Origin: Parietichytrium sp. I65-24A
Lineage: Eukaryota; Sar; Bigyra; Thraustochytrida; Thraustochytriidae
Assembly: GCA_012862575.1 (NCBI GenBank)
Contig: BLSF01000077.1
Location: 114,462-178,461, forward strand
Direction of reading: 5' to 3'
DNA length: 64,000 nt
The notes beneath the pieces are model-generated. The model was not told the DNA's origin. It did no database searches and saw only the letters and a list, made by a program, of their open reading frames with translations. Both the position numbers and the translations under genes were made by a program. Shown one piece after another: positions 19,804-29,986 of this stretch; position 1 is the stretch's first letter, and every line of letters starts with the position of its first letter.

Positions 19804-22262
19804 ATGTCTAAAAACGTCGAGCAAAAAGGTGAGAAGGCCGAGGACCGTGCCGAGACGAAGAATGTGGTGAAACCTGCGGCAGATCATACTGATGAGAGCG
19901 AGATTATCGACAAAAATGGTTTATCTATTTTAAAACCTTTGCAAGGGGACCCTGACAAGCGGGATGTCATCCGCAGGGCTTTTATACAGACTCCAGAGCC
20001 GTTCGGTGGGCGCAAGAGGCTGATCTTTCGAGCGCAGAAGTTTTGGTGGAACTTGCTTCGCCTGTCATTGCTCTTACTCTCGGGAACGCATTTTTTGAGG
20101 ACGTCGTGGACCGTGCAAAATTTGTTTAAAAGCGGGGCCAAGTATGCGGAGCAGTGGGCAGTCTACAGCGAAAAGTTTGCCAACCGAAATACCCGCGATA
20201 CCCTGGCGTACTTGGATGGAGTGTCGCAATTTGAAGACTTGAGCGAGAGAATGCAAGTGCTTCACCAGGCACAGCTCTCCGAAGACAGTACTTTCAATGG
20301 TGCCAACAAACACAGCGTCTACATGGAACTTATGTCGACACTCCACTACAGCGGGAATAATCGTTGCAAAAAGATGCCAGGGGTCTACAAGCTCTCAAAG
20401 GAGTCGTGGAAGACTCAGTGGCTGGTGTATATGGTCGAAGAGACAATGATGATCTCCACTGGTGTAAAGAGTTTCGAAGGGGATCAGCGCACGACTAGCT
20501 TAGATCCCTTGGGATTGCTCAAAGAAGGGTATTGGGTAACGAGGAAGTCAATTGACATTCGGACTTTGGGAGGCCTTGAGTCCATGGCCGCTCAGCTCGA
20601 TTTAGACGAGCTCCCCGCGAATGCAACCGGCCTCAACGTGACTTTGTCTGGGAACCGATTCAACCTGAAGTCCACCTGCATTGGCTGCGAGGATGCTTCG
20701 GTGATGTTTACCTACTTCTGCGATCTCAACGTTGACTTTGTGACCTTGGATGATTCAATAATGTTTACTATCAATAGCGCCGTGCCAGCAACCCACGAGG
20801 CACTGAACCAGCTCAACATCGGGCTGTCGATAGTCTGGACTTGGAGAATGACAGCAGGGGACTCCTTCCGAGCCCTCGCTCAGTGTATCATCTTGTACTA
20901 CTTTGTGATGCTTCAAGGCTATGGCCTGCTGCCTAGTAAACTGATTTTCAACATGGACGAGAGCAAATCCCCCTCCTCGTCGACGCCCAGCTTCAGAAAA
21001 ATGTTACGAAAGTGGAATCTTTTGCCTGAGCGCGTAGGTCTCGCGTATGATGGTGTGCAGCCGTACTTGTTTCAGCACAATTCTTGGGCTCTCATAGTCA
21101 TCAATATGCTTGCCCTTGGTTCTGACTCGCTGACTACGATTGCATACATTAGGGAAACTGCCAACTATGCGCTTTACACAAAGGAATTCTGGCCAATATG
21201 TAAGTTACTCGTTGATTTTGTAGTCCCAGAGGAGATGAAAAGGAGTTTTTGCGATTCTGACCCGTTCCTCAATACTCAGACTGGATGTGCATCTACGGCC
21301 TCCGCTTTATGTGGTTCTACCTATTCATGTTCAAGGGTGTGAAATACATTTGCGTGAAGCTTCACTTTGTTAGACTCTGTCGCTCGCTTACCTGCGTGTG
21401 GTACAATTACATGGTGGCGACACTGCTGTCTATGTTTTGGAGTGAGAGCTTGACGTTGAAGATCTACGGCTCCGAAGTAGAGTTTTCAGGGCAGCCAAGC
21501 GTTGCAGATATGATGAGTGTTGAGTTTCTCGGGAGCTTTTATGTCATTCGTCTCTTCCCTTACGCCCTGACGCTTATATTAGTCGGTTTTGGCGTGATGA
21601 TCATGAACTTTATCTGGAACACGTACACTTTACGAATTAGAAACTCGCTGGATAGTTTTCTGATTGAGAGCACCACCTGTAAGTCCGGCATCTTGACCCG
21701 CTCATTTGCGTTTTAGAGGGTTTTATTATTTATCCTTCGGCAACCAGACATTTCTGACCGACTTCGACTTTCTATTTTCTACACAGGTGTGTGCGGGTCT
21801 CACGGGTTGCCAACTATTTATGACTCCGGAACTCAGAAAAAATACTACCTCGCTGATGCAGGGTAAGTTGGAGTTACTTGCAACTGAGCGATTCTCAGAT
21901 TACAGACTAACAAATTTGGGCTGTCCTGTTGCCCGGCATGGATCCGTAGAACTTTGCTTCACATTGCGTGGATTCTGAATAATTCCATAGCATACCCAAA
22001 CGAGCGAAGATTGGTGTTCGATCGCAGGTCCATTCACTATCGCGTCGCGCCAGTAAGCCGCCAGGGCAAGGTGGTGGAGGAAGGCGCAATTATAGAGTCC
22101 TTGTCTGTGATGGATCCTCGTTCCTCCCTCTGCGTTGAGTTTGCTGTCTGGAAGCAAAACTGTGGGGTGGTTCTAGCTGGCACCGATGTTCTCATGGTTT
22201 CGAACAGCAAGGCCTTCGCAATCGCTTTTAGAGCCCCACTGCGGCAGCTCTTGGTAAACTGA
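19804..22262 (+). CDS. Multi-pass membrane protein of unknown family (four exons)
   Basis: Predicted exons 19804-21199, 21280-21678, 21787-21862 and 21950-22262 give about 727 residues in one frame. The N-terminus is charged and probably cytosolic, followed by a hydrophobic segment near 80-100 (WWNLLRLSLLLLSGTHFL). A large soluble domain (about 105-350) carries N-glycosylation-type sites and paired cysteines (STCIGCEDAS). Several membrane spans follow (SFRALAQCIILYYFVMLQGYG, ALIVINMLALG, WMCIYGLRFMWFYLFMF, FYVIRLFPYALTLILVGFGV). The last 110 residues are soluble. I do not recognise the family; similar layouts occur among large oomycete-type membrane families, but that is only an impression. 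It converges with the COMMD gene, with 45 bp between stops. Start: first ATG of the frame. Confidence 0.7.
21200..21279 (+). other. Intron 1 of the membrane-protein gene (80 nt)
   Basis: Donor CCAATAT|GTAAGTTA, acceptor AATACTCAG|ACTGG, with a TTCTGACC branch-like word. Splicing (phase 1) joins EFWPIY to WMCIYGLRF; unspliced reading stops after a non-hydrophobic tail. Confidence 0.85.
21679..21786 (+). other. Intron 2 of the membrane-protein gene (108 nt)
   Basis: Donor CCACCT|GTAAGTCC, acceptor with a pyrimidine tract TTTCTATTTTCTACACAG|GTGTG. Splicing keeps the frame (phase 1) and reads STTCVCGSHGLP. Confidence 0.85.
21863..21949 (+). other. Intron 3 of the membrane-protein gene (87 nt, acceptor uncertain)
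   Basis: Donor GCAGG|GTAAGTTGG is clear, because reading on meets TAA at once. The frame is restored either by the acceptor CCGTAG|AACTTTG at 21949 (87-nt intron, size like the other introns) or by GATTCTCAG at 21898 (only 36 nt, adding 17 residues). The first was preferred by length. Confidence 0.6.
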
Positions 22263-22307
22263 CCTCGCTGGCGGCGCGTAGATTATTACCAAGGCATGGC
22301 CATTTCG

Positions 22308-23030
22308 TCAAGCAATATACCGGGATACGCGACGAGCATGGACGTCGTCGCAGCGTCCCAACGCCGTCTCTAGCTCGTGCAGCACTTTGGCAAGCCCGGT
22401 GTACGTCGCCTGCATTGGGAAGCTCCCTTTGGACGTCTCAAGCTTGAGGACAAACATTGGAGAGGGAACTCCTGCGTACCCAGCACGAGAGTCGACCTCC
22501 ACGTCCATGCGCCAGTCCAAAGCGACAAGTCTGGGCAATGCATCCGCGTCATCTGCCGCGTACTTGTCCTGCAAAGCTACCGTCCTAAGCTCCTCCCAGT
22601 TGCGCCCAATGCAGCGCTCCAACTCCTCCGCGACCTCCCGGGTGAACGCGAATTTGTTTTCGAGCAGATTTAGCAGTCTGGCACCTTTCACATTTCTGCG
22701 ACAAGAGTCAAGCGCCACTCGAACTAATGCCAACGCCGCTCTTTCCACCGTTTTCAGCTGGCATCCAAGTCTAGAAGCAGCTCTCTCCGCTACCAATTTC
22801 CACTTTCCACGTGCCATTACATTCCGAGACTCATTCTCATTTCGTTGCATACTTTCCATTTCCATTTCCATTTCGATGGCAGTTTCCCATGTATTTGAAA
22901 CGCTATGTTCCGGTCCCGCAGCCATGGAGTCAAGTGCCGCTGAGAAGAGCTCGTCCACGAGACTGGGCTCATCGCGTACTATTAAAAGGTCCTCGCGTAC
23001 GTCCTCGTATGCGACGTTATTGTGCGACAT
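22308..23030 (-). CDS. COMM domain-containing protein (COMMD family)
   Basis: A 240-residue protein with a C-terminal COMM domain at about 168-226 (VALDWRMDVEV … PMFVLKLET … GLAKVLHELETAL) after a helical N-terminal domain (about 75-160). The Trp in LDWR and the alternating hydrophobic strands are the family signature. COMMD proteins form the ten-member Commander/CCC assembly that recycles endosomal cargo with retriever. Which of the ten paralogues this is cannot be told from the sequence alone. A short EMEMEMES repeat (about 53-60) comes from a CATTTC hexamer run. The ATG at 23030 starts the frame. It diverges from the UVRAG homologue 612 bp away. Confidence 0.85.
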   Translation of the reverse strand: MSHNNVAYEDVREDLLIVRDEPSLVDELFSAALDSMAAGPEHSVSNTWETAIEMEMEMESMQRNENESRNVMARGKWKLVAERAASRLGCQLKTVERAALALVRVALDSCRRNVKGARLLNLLENKFAFTREVAEELERCIGRNWEELRTVALQDKYAADDADALPRLVALDWRMDVEVDSRAGYAGVPSPMFVLKLETSKGSFPMQATYTGLAKVLHELETALGRCDDVHARRVSRYIA

Positions 23031-23642
23031 GGTGAAAAGCTTCCCGAGCTCGTACTTTTGCTCTCTCCTTCTTCTTCAAAATATTTGGTCGTGTCGTTCG
23101 TTCTTCACTTTGTCAAAGTTGCGTGAGCGGACACCGTACGATGGATAATAGGTGTCCTCGTATGCCGCGGGTACACCCTCCACAGAAAGAGAGACAGAGA
23201 GAAAGAAAGAAAGAAGTATGTACTTGCAGTACTCGCTCACAGTCAGTTACCAATATCTTCCATTTTCACACGAGCACGTCTTTCCGAATTTCAAACTTTC
23301 CATTTTTGTGATTGAGATTGAATAGAAGTAGTAGTAAATCCTAAGTAGCTTGCAAAGAATGTTAGACTCCAAGTACGATTGGTATACGATTTGATATAGC
23401 AATAGTACTCCTCTCTAACCCGTGCCTACCAAGTCAAGGAACTCTCAGTGTATCCTTTAGGAAAGCCATAGAAGGAGACGTTGGCAGGTAGCGGTACTAG
23501 CGGTACGACTATTCTCGAACTAAGACCTTCTAAGTAAAAGATCGCAGAGAAAAGGAGAAGGATACTTACCACTTACTGTATGTGCTAGCCGTGCCAGTAA
23601 CTCCATTCGTCCCGAAAAGGGTCCTCGAGGACTCTTAGCGAG
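23031..23642. other. Intergenic region between divergent COMMD and UVRAG genes
   Basis: 612 bp shared by two outward-facing genes, so a possible bidirectional promoter. It contains a GAGA/AAGA-rich tract near 23180-23215 and a CTA/TAG-rich stretch from about 23330 to 23590. No RNA gene was recognised. Confidence 0.5.
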
Positions 23643-25826
23643 ATGCGCGGGGACGCTAGCGGAACCCGGCAAGAGCAGGGCGCCTCTCCGGTTCCTGGTT
23701 CCGCTGCTAACGCCATCGCTAACTCTAACGCTAACTGCCCGCCAGCGTCAAACCATGAGGACACTCGCAGTGCATGGCGCGGAACCAGCGCGCGCGGCGG
23801 GGACCCGGAGGCGCAGGAGGAACACGAGGAACACGAGGAACACGGGGAACACGAGGAACACGGGGATACCGGTTCTCGCGCGGAGAACCGACGGGCGGAG
23901 CAGTGCAGATCGGTCCTGCGACATGCGTTTCTTGGTGTGTGTGGCGCCGTGATGGTGCGCAATCTGCGACTTCCGTGGGACGCTGCGGCGCGAGATGGGT
24001 GGAGTTTGCCAGATACTTATTGCGAGATGCGGCTGGACGGTAAGATTTTGTACAGGTCTGGTGTAGTGCGCAATTCGAGGAACCCGACATGGACGCTCAG
24101 GTCCAGAGTGCGATCCACGTCATGGCCCGTGCATGCGAATTATGTGCAAGATGGATGCCAGCCGCAGGAAATGGTGTTGGTGCCCGGGGCTGAATTTGAG
24201 CTCGTAGTGTTTGAACTGTCCAACTCGGGGGCCTTGGACGAATTCCCGTACCATCACAGCAAGATCAAGATCGGCGATGCCGAGGAGCGAGTGATTCTGA
24301 GACGGAAGTTCAGGTTTAAGGAGCTGAGGAATACGGGATACTTTACGGAGGAGATCTCGAAGACTGGGTCGCTTAGGGAGAATCATGTCTTTTTGGGTCT
24401 TCATCACACTAGTCTACCGTTCGAAACAGAGGACGTGGAAGAAGATCGAAACGGGGGCGTGAGTGACCAGGAGAAGGTTAGAAAAATAGGGCAAGGGAAA
24501 GTTGACGCTCTGATAAAGTCCGCGCAAGTCGCGAGCCACAGGAGAATATCGGAAGGGGGAACCAATCTGTCGCTGTGGGAGCTGGCTGATTCTGCCCAGG
24601 ATCGGTTTCAAACACCGAGCGACGATCAAGTCAGTGTCGAGGAGGGCCGGCAAGCTCTCGTCAAAACCAGCTCTCTAGTGTTTGACCCTAGCCAATTGGA
24701 GGAGGCTTTTGGCCCAGAAAAGCACGCGCGAATTGTGGAGCTCGCGAATCGAATTGCAGCGTCAATTAAAAAAACCAAGGAGGCCGAAGATCGCTCGCTT
24801 GTCATATTGCGTGAACAAGCGACTGCTGCTGAGAGAAGTAGGCAGCAGCAGCTTCAGGCGCAGCGAATAGAGAAACTAGAGGCAGAGAAGGCGGAGCTGG
24901 AAGCCGTAAATGCTGCGCTGTCGTCTGCCGTCAAGGAAACGAGCGAACGGGTTTCAGGGCGCGTGGCGGGTTTGCAGAAAGCTCAGAAAGCATTCGCCGC
25001 GTTACTGAATGGCACAACCGCTGACGCCAGTGACGGAGGTGTCGGGCAGAATGGTGTGGAGAACCAGGCGAACCCACCTTCGCAGAAAGTATGGTTTAGG
25101 AAAGAAGCCGAGCTTTTAGAATCCGCTCTGGCCCAGTATCGGAAAGAGCTCTGCACAATTCGTGCGCATCGCATAAATCTGCTCAAAGCACTCGCAGCCA
25201 TCTACCCCCTGCAGGAAAGGTTCTCAGAGGGAGGTCAATGGGAGTATTATATTCGAGGGATTCCTCTGCCGGATTCTCTACTGCGTTCGCAATCCTTTAG
25301 TTCCAGCCAAGAAGAGCAGATCTCAACTGCTCTAGGCTATCTGTCACATATGGTTCAGCTAATGGCCAAGTATTTCGGAGTGACACTTCGATACGTTCTG
25401 TTGCCGCACAGCAGCTCATCGACGATCTGCGATCCGCTGGTAGTGTGCGCCGAAACGCCGCACGAGCCGTTGGCTCGGAACCATGCAACTTTTACTGGCG
25501 CGAATTCCAATTTCCCGCAATTCATATTCGGTAGTGCGAGCGGACGATTAAGCAGATCCATTGCGCGCCGGGCCCTCAGTCTGGGGACATTTCCTCTGTA
25601 TTGGAAAGGTCTAACCAAGAGCTTGAGGCCGAGGTTTTCTCACGCTGTCGCGCTGCTGGATCGCGACCTGCAGCTTCTCGTCTTCATGCACTCAATCTCT
25701 GACGACTATCCTCGGAAGGAATTTGCGAAGTTGCACAGCTCCAGAGCCGCTGCGCAGCAATTCGATGAGGAAATCCGCAAAGCGCACCTCATAAACCGCA
25801 TTCGCATGATTCTCGCAAACTTTTAA
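23643..25826 (+). CDS. UVRAG: UVRAG/Vps38 homologue (PI3-kinase complex II subunit)
   Basis: A 727-residue homologue of UVRAG/Vps38, the subunit that directs the Vps34-Vps15-Beclin1 lipid kinase to endosomes and autophagy maturation. Order: low-complexity N-terminus with nine-base-repeat-encoded EEHEEHGEHEEHG (about 58-76), C2 domain (about 105-240), Ser/charged linker, coiled coil (about 365-465, expected partner Beclin 1) and the C-terminal UVRAG/Atg14-like domain (about 500-727). The last contains AIYPLQERF, EEQISTALGYLSHMVQLMAKYFGVTLRY and the FPLYWKG … RFSHAVALLDRDLQLL region, which are the best family hallmarks. Atg14 is the alternative, but the N-terminal C2 domain and lack of N-terminal cysteines favour UVRAG. 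ATG at 23643 starts the frame. Confidence 0.88.
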   Translation: MRGDASGTRQEQGASPVPGSAANAIANSNANCPPASNHEDTRSAWRGTSARGGDPEAQEEHEEHEEHGEHEEHGDTGSRAENRRAEQCRSVLRHAFLGVCGAVMVRNLRLPWDAAARDGWSLPDTYCEMRLDGKILYRSGVVRNSRNPTWTLRSRVRSTSWPVHANYVQDGCQPQEMVLVPGAEFELVVFELSNSGALDEFPYHHSKIKIGDAEERVILRRKFRFKELRNTGYFTEEISKTGSLRENHVFLGLHHTSLPFETEDVEEDRNGGVSDQEKVRKIGQGKVDALIKSAQVASHRRISEGGTNLSLWELADSAQDRFQTPSDDQVSVEEGRQALVKTSSLVFDPSQLEEAFGPEKHARIVELANRIAASIKKTKEAEDRSLVILREQATAAERSRQQQLQAQRIEKLEAEKAELEAVNAALSSAVKETSERVSGRVAGLQKAQKAFAALLNGTTADASDGGVGQNGVENQANPPSQKVWFRKEAELLESALAQYRKELCTIRAHRINLLKALAAIYPLQERFSEGGQWEYYIRGIPLPDSLLRSQSFSSSQEEQISTALGYLSHMVQLMAKYFGVTLRYVLLPHSSSSTICDPLVVCAETPHEPLARNHATFTGANSNFPQFIFGSASGRLSRSIARRALSLGTFPLYWKGLTKSLRPRFSHAVALLDRDLQLLVFMHSISDDYPRKEFAKLHSSRAAAQQFDEEIRKAHLINRIRMILANF
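23816..23866. repeat. Nine-base coding repeat (GAGGAACAC)n
   Basis: About five to six copies of GAGGAACAC/GGGGAACAC inside the UVRAG gene, encoding alternating Glu/His/Gly. The array also creates cysteine-rich and Arg/Thr-rich shadow frames on both strands that are not genes. Confidence 0.9.
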
Positions 25827-27519
25827 ACTGACTGTGAAATTTGATCAAATGGCACATACGATATATGCGTTGAGGCCAAATCTTCTTTTCTTTTTTTGTG
25901 TATTTGTCAGACCACGTGGGTGGGGCTACTATTTTCCCTGATGTAAAAGTTACAGCCACGTGTAGTGTCGATGACGTCATCATGGTATTTCGTCATGCCG
26001 ACGAAACTCTAAATGGCAAATGATGAATAGCACCTTGCATGGATAAACATTAATGATTCGCAAAATGATGTGGATGCCCTCTTCCGGTGACGAAAGCTGC
26101 CGTCATTACTGCGCACACCGCACAACCCTTTTAATTTGATACTGACTGACAGTGCCACACTGCCACAGTGCCACGAAGGAAAAGAACGTACTCAAATTGA
26201 CATGTGAGAGTGAATTCGCTCTGGCGCCCTCTGGCGCCCATGCCATCGTCTGTGAGACGCGGAATCGGATGATAGTGAAGCAGTGTGAGCAGCGATAGCC
26301 CTGCAATAGTTGGGTTAACGTAAGTTCATAAGCTTACATTCGCACCACGAACTTCTATCTCTGGTGGTTGGCCTGTCTGTCTGAATAGTCTGAATTGTCT
26401 GAATCACGTGGTCTTGTCATGTCTTGTCTGAATGATGCACACGCTTTGGTGTCATCTTGCCGCAGCTGCCGTATTGAGTAACAATACCACTAGTACGAGT
26501 ACTCATTGTCATGAGATGTCAAGGTAGTTTCTAGGCCCAAAATCTATCTTCTGCTGCAACCTATTTCACAAGCAAGCAAGATGATTGATTGATGGATGGA
26601 TGGATAATTTGTTTTGACTGAGATTGATTCGTACAAGAAGTGCAGCACCTGAGTACCCAGTACTAATTAAATGTTGATAGATTGAAAGATTCAGGCAAGC
26701 CGTGCAGTGAGATGTGGAATTCGGAAAGATCGCTTGTGGCGATGACTTCATCACGATGCATACTGCTAGCGAAACATAGCGAAACACGGCGCCAGGTTAC
26801 GGATGGGTTTTGGAGGTGATGAACTCACTATCGTCAAACTCGCAGTTCGAATGCAAGTGAAGCCACGAAGTGAGAGCGTAAACAAACCCTATCGGAAGGT
26901 GGGGTGGTTCGAATGGACGAACTTCGTTCGTTTATCTTCAGTTGAGTTGTTTGTATCTGTCTTCGCTAAAGACCTTTCATCAATCAATGTTCAACATAAC
27001 TGAGCGAAGAAAGGATCCAGATGCATCCTTACAAATTTGAATTTGCTAGAGCCCGGCCCTACTCCTCGCTACCAGTCAGCCTATTAGCTCCTTACTCGAA
27101 TTCATAACAGCCGAGAAAACTTGGGATACCCTCGTACTCTTACCCTGAACACTACCCGGTCAGCTACCACCAGAGTATCGCTCTGCTACTAGCGTGCCTG
27201 ACGTGTAATCCTACTCCTTCTACCACTTTCTTGTATGGCTGGCGTCGAATACTACCACTCATTATCCAAATCGCTGAGAGCCACACTTCGCCAGCGATGG
27301 CAGCAATGCAAAACCCGCAGTAGCCCCCCTACCAATCCATTACCCAGACCCTTACTGGAGCAAAAGTGTTAGCCATCTCCCTCCCAAGCGAAGAGTGACG
27401 GAAGTTATGGAAGCTATGGGCTCTCGCTAGAGCACGTCTACCCAAATGGGTAGAACAGTGGCAGCGAGAGACATTTTTGATGTTGCGAAAATTGAACTTT
27501 CACTACAGCCGCGTATTCT

Positions 27520-27640
27520 TATGTGAGAGAGATAGATAGAAAGATGAGAGAGATGTGAGAGAGAGAAGAGAGAGAAGAGAGACAAGAGAGAGGAACGAGT
27601 GTGAGTGAGTGAGTGAGTAAGAGAGAGAGAAAGAGAGAGG
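27520..27640. repeat. GA-rich low-complexity tract
   Basis: Interrupted GA/GAGAGAA repeats with a GTGA run (GTGAGTGAGTGAGTGAGTAAG). Intergenic simple sequence. Confidence 0.85.
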
Positions 27641-27909
27641 GGTGTCCGCGCGTACCCTCTTTTCCATGCACGAGTGTGCACCCGTGAGGTCCTCGCTTGT
27701 AGAGCCGCGCTGAACGTATCCCCGCGCTCTGCTCGCTACTCGCTATTCGCTATTCGCAGCTCGGTTCTAGCTAGCGAGCGGGAGGATCGAAGGATCGGAG
27801 GATCGGGGTGGCTGTAGCTAGCTAGCTAGCTCGCTCTGTGGGGAGATAGGCGAAGATAGTTTCGTCAGAAGGATTGATTGTTGCGACGTAGTCTGGTACT
27901 CGAGAGGCG

Positions 27910-27943
27910 TGTGTGTGTTTGTGTGTGTGTTTGTGTTTGTGTG
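27910..27943. repeat. GT microsatellite
   Basis: Alternating GT interrupted by three TTTG words (GTGTGTGTTTGTGTGTG…), about 33 bp, 510 bp before the ATG of the next gene. Confidence 0.85.
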
Positions 27944-28453
27944 TCGGTGCGAAGGTGCGAAGGTGTGGCGGACTTAGCGGACTTGGTGCAAGGCTGTTTG
28001 GGGAATCTGTTGGCCCGACTGGGCTGTGAATGCGAAAGGTGAACGTCTTTCACGTTCCTTGTGTACTGAGCGAGTGACTTTACAGCGGAGGTTGTATGCA
28101 AGAACCGGAGCGGATAATTGCTTCAAGTGTGGCGTGTGTGTGAGTGAATTTCCTAGCAAGTTCGGAGCCCGGTCAAGTGTTGTTGCGGGTGGATGCGTCG
28201 GGTCTTGGTCAGCGCTGGTCATTATCAAGTGCTCACCGTGGGACATTCGGCACCGAATAGGCAAAGATAGATCGGCATCGAAGCTGATTTCGGGCAAGTG
28301 TTGGAGGTTGGACCTTCAACTAAAGCCCTTGCAAGCTTTGCACCCTCGCTTGACCGTGCGTCATTCTCCCGTCTCTAGCGGCGGCTGTCTCTGTTCCGAT
28401 CGTGATTTAAGAAGATCGTGAAAGCCGAGTGTGCCTAGGAGCCCAAGGCGGCG

Positions 28454-29986
28454 ATGCCTTTACATATTCCTCGGCGAGACAGTTCTCAAAGCCTCTCTTC
28501 CGCAAGTAGCAAATCTCGGGCACACCAGGCGCAACAAGATCCCCAGCAGGAGGTGACCCAAGTCATCCCAACCCAAGCTGTGAAGAAAAATATGGCTTGC
28601 AGCACTAACCCGAGTGCGACACCGGCAAACAGCAACTCTCAGAGCGCCGGCAACGTTTCCACCCAGGCTGCCGGCGGGTCGGCCCCAAAGTACACATGCA
28701 GAGCGTGTAACGAGCATTTTCCAAACTGGAGCCAATGCCTCTCGCACGTTCGCAACAATGAGGCGGAGAACGACCCCAAACTCCATGAACTGACGACCAC
28801 GCCAGAAGGTCGCCGGGAGTTGCAAAAGATCTGCAAATTCGTAGCCTTCAGCGCTTCTTCGCCCACAGGCTCTAGCTCTGGAGTCTCGAATCAGTCATTT
28901 TCGTCCGCTGCTGCATCCACTGCATCGCTTTCGACGGTTACCACGCCGAGCACCACGCCGGGCTCTACTCCTGTCAGCACTCCTCGGAACGGAACCACCA
29001 TGGGGCCCCAAACGTTTGGCGTACATTCTGGCAGCAGCAGTGCTGCTACTCAGTCTTTTCGATCGGTTGACCCTTCTTCCTCCGAGTGGCTCCCGGAACC
29101 ACAGAGTTCGCTCAAACCAGCTGCATGGGGAACAAGCCAACACATCGCAAGAGCCGGGCACGCGCTTGCGCCGCACCAGCTGCCGACTAGCACACTTGCC
29201 CCCAAAGCTCCCCCGGGTCTCTCTCTGCACCCGACAAACACGCTGAACCTTTCAGTGGCGGTTCATCAGCGATCTTTTGACGCGGCGCCTACTCCGATTT
29301 CCAGTCCTCACAACAACTTGGTTTCGCCCTTCAAGGCGTCCCCAGCTGGATCGTTCAGAGGCTCTTTGCTTGTGCCTTCCCCAGCACAACATCAAGTAGC
29401 GAGTGACCCTGAGGTCGACCGAGCCTCTCTCTCGTCCATGTCTTCTGTCTCAATCTCTCCAGATTCCACCCCACAAGCTTCACCGCACGGCTCTCCGAAG
29501 AAGGGCAAGGCAAGAAAGATGTTGGTCGACACTAGCATGTCAGCACCTCCTGACCCACAGCCAGGAGCAGTTGCGCAGCGGGTCGATCTGGACCCTAGGG
29601 TTTTTTTTTCAGAGTCTAGACGTCGTCCTGCTTTGGGCGATGGACTGGATGTTATGGTAGGCGGGCATAGAGGTCCGGCCCCGCCATTAGGCGCGTTGTA
29701 CCCCTTTACTCCGCACCCGCATGACGGCACTCTCTCCCCTGTGAACGCATCAAGCTCCCCTACTGGTGCAAATGTTGCTATTCAAGGTCTCCGTGGTTTG
29801 GAACCGCGCATCCCACGGAATAAAACCGACTCAAAGAAAGCTCAGTATCGTCAGCGGTCTGTGCTCGCTTTGCTCCCTGATAAAGCAGCTATCGTAGTTT
29901 GCCAGTTTGTGGATCTGCAAGATATCCCGAACCTTGCAAAGGCTATTCTTCTCGACAAAACTCTCTCGGTGCTTCAATCTCGCTAA
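28454..29986 (+). CDS. Ser/Pro/Thr-rich protein with a Cys2-His2-like motif
   Basis: A 510-residue protein. Residues 80-111 carry a zinc-finger-like motif (YTCRACNEHFPNWSQCLSHV): Cys82, Cys85 and His98 have classical C2H2 spacing, but the next histidine is at 111, so the usual H-x3-5-H is missing. Residues about 115-450 are low complexity, rich in Ser, Thr, Pro and Gln with many SP/TP sites, hinting at phosphorylation and a regulatory or RNA/DNA-associated protein. The C-terminal 50 residues (RQRSVLALLPDKAAIVVCQFVDLQDIPNLAKAIL region) look folded and helical. I do not recognise a family. The ATG at 28454 is the first of the frame. No introns. Confidence 0.75.
   Translation: MPLHIPRRDSSQSLSSASSKSRAHQAQQDPQQEVTQVIPTQAVKKNMACSTNPSATPANSNSQSAGNVSTQAAGGSAPKYTCRACNEHFPNWSQCLSHVRNNEAENDPKLHELTTTPEGRRELQKICKFVAFSASSPTGSSSGVSNQSFSSAAASTASLSTVTTPSTTPGSTPVSTPRNGTTMGPQTFGVHSGSSSAATQSFRSVDPSSSEWLPEPQSSLKPAAWGTSQHIARAGHALAPHQLPTSTLAPKAPPGLSLHPTNTLNLSVAVHQRSFDAAPTPISSPHNNLVSPFKASPAGSFRGSLLVPSPAQHQVASDPEVDRASLSSMSSVSISPDSTPQASPHGSPKKGKARKMLVDTSMSAPPDPQPGAVAQRVDLDPRVFFSESRRRPALGDGLDVMVGGHRGPAPPLGALYPFTPHPHDGTLSPVNASSSPTGANVAIQGLRGLEPRIPRNKTDSKKAQYRQRSVLALLPDKAAIVVCQFVDLQDIPNLAKAILLDKTLSVLQSR

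Larger units (their letters stand above)
25827..28453. other. 2.6-kb intergenic region
   Basis: No gene is supported. It includes a CTA/TAC-rich block (about 27030-27380), GA-rich low-complexity sequence (27520-27640), a GT microsatellite (27910-27943) and a purine/pyrimidine mixture up to the next ATG. A 131-codon frame at 28026-28421 begins at GTG and has no domain; it more likely belongs to the 5' leader of the following gene. Confidence 0.55.

Noticed and set aside
21200-21223. A 24-nt intron (GTAAGT to TTGTAG) in the membrane-protein gene.
   Set aside because: Too short for splicing, and the 80-nt alternative using the acceptor at 21279 restores a hydrophobic continuation.
23585-24090. 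Minus- and plus-strand frames with Cys/Ser- or Arg/Thr-rich repeats over the UVRAG N-terminus.
   Set aside because: Shadows of the nine-base coding repeat; the UVRAG frame explains the region.
27520-27943. Repeats considered as a CRISPR-like or other spaced array.
   Set aside because: They are simple GA and GT repeats without regular spacers; the organism is a eukaryote.
28026-28421. 131-codon frame before the zinc-finger-like gene.
   Set aside because: Begins at GTG, has no domain and lies where the 5' leader of the next gene should be.
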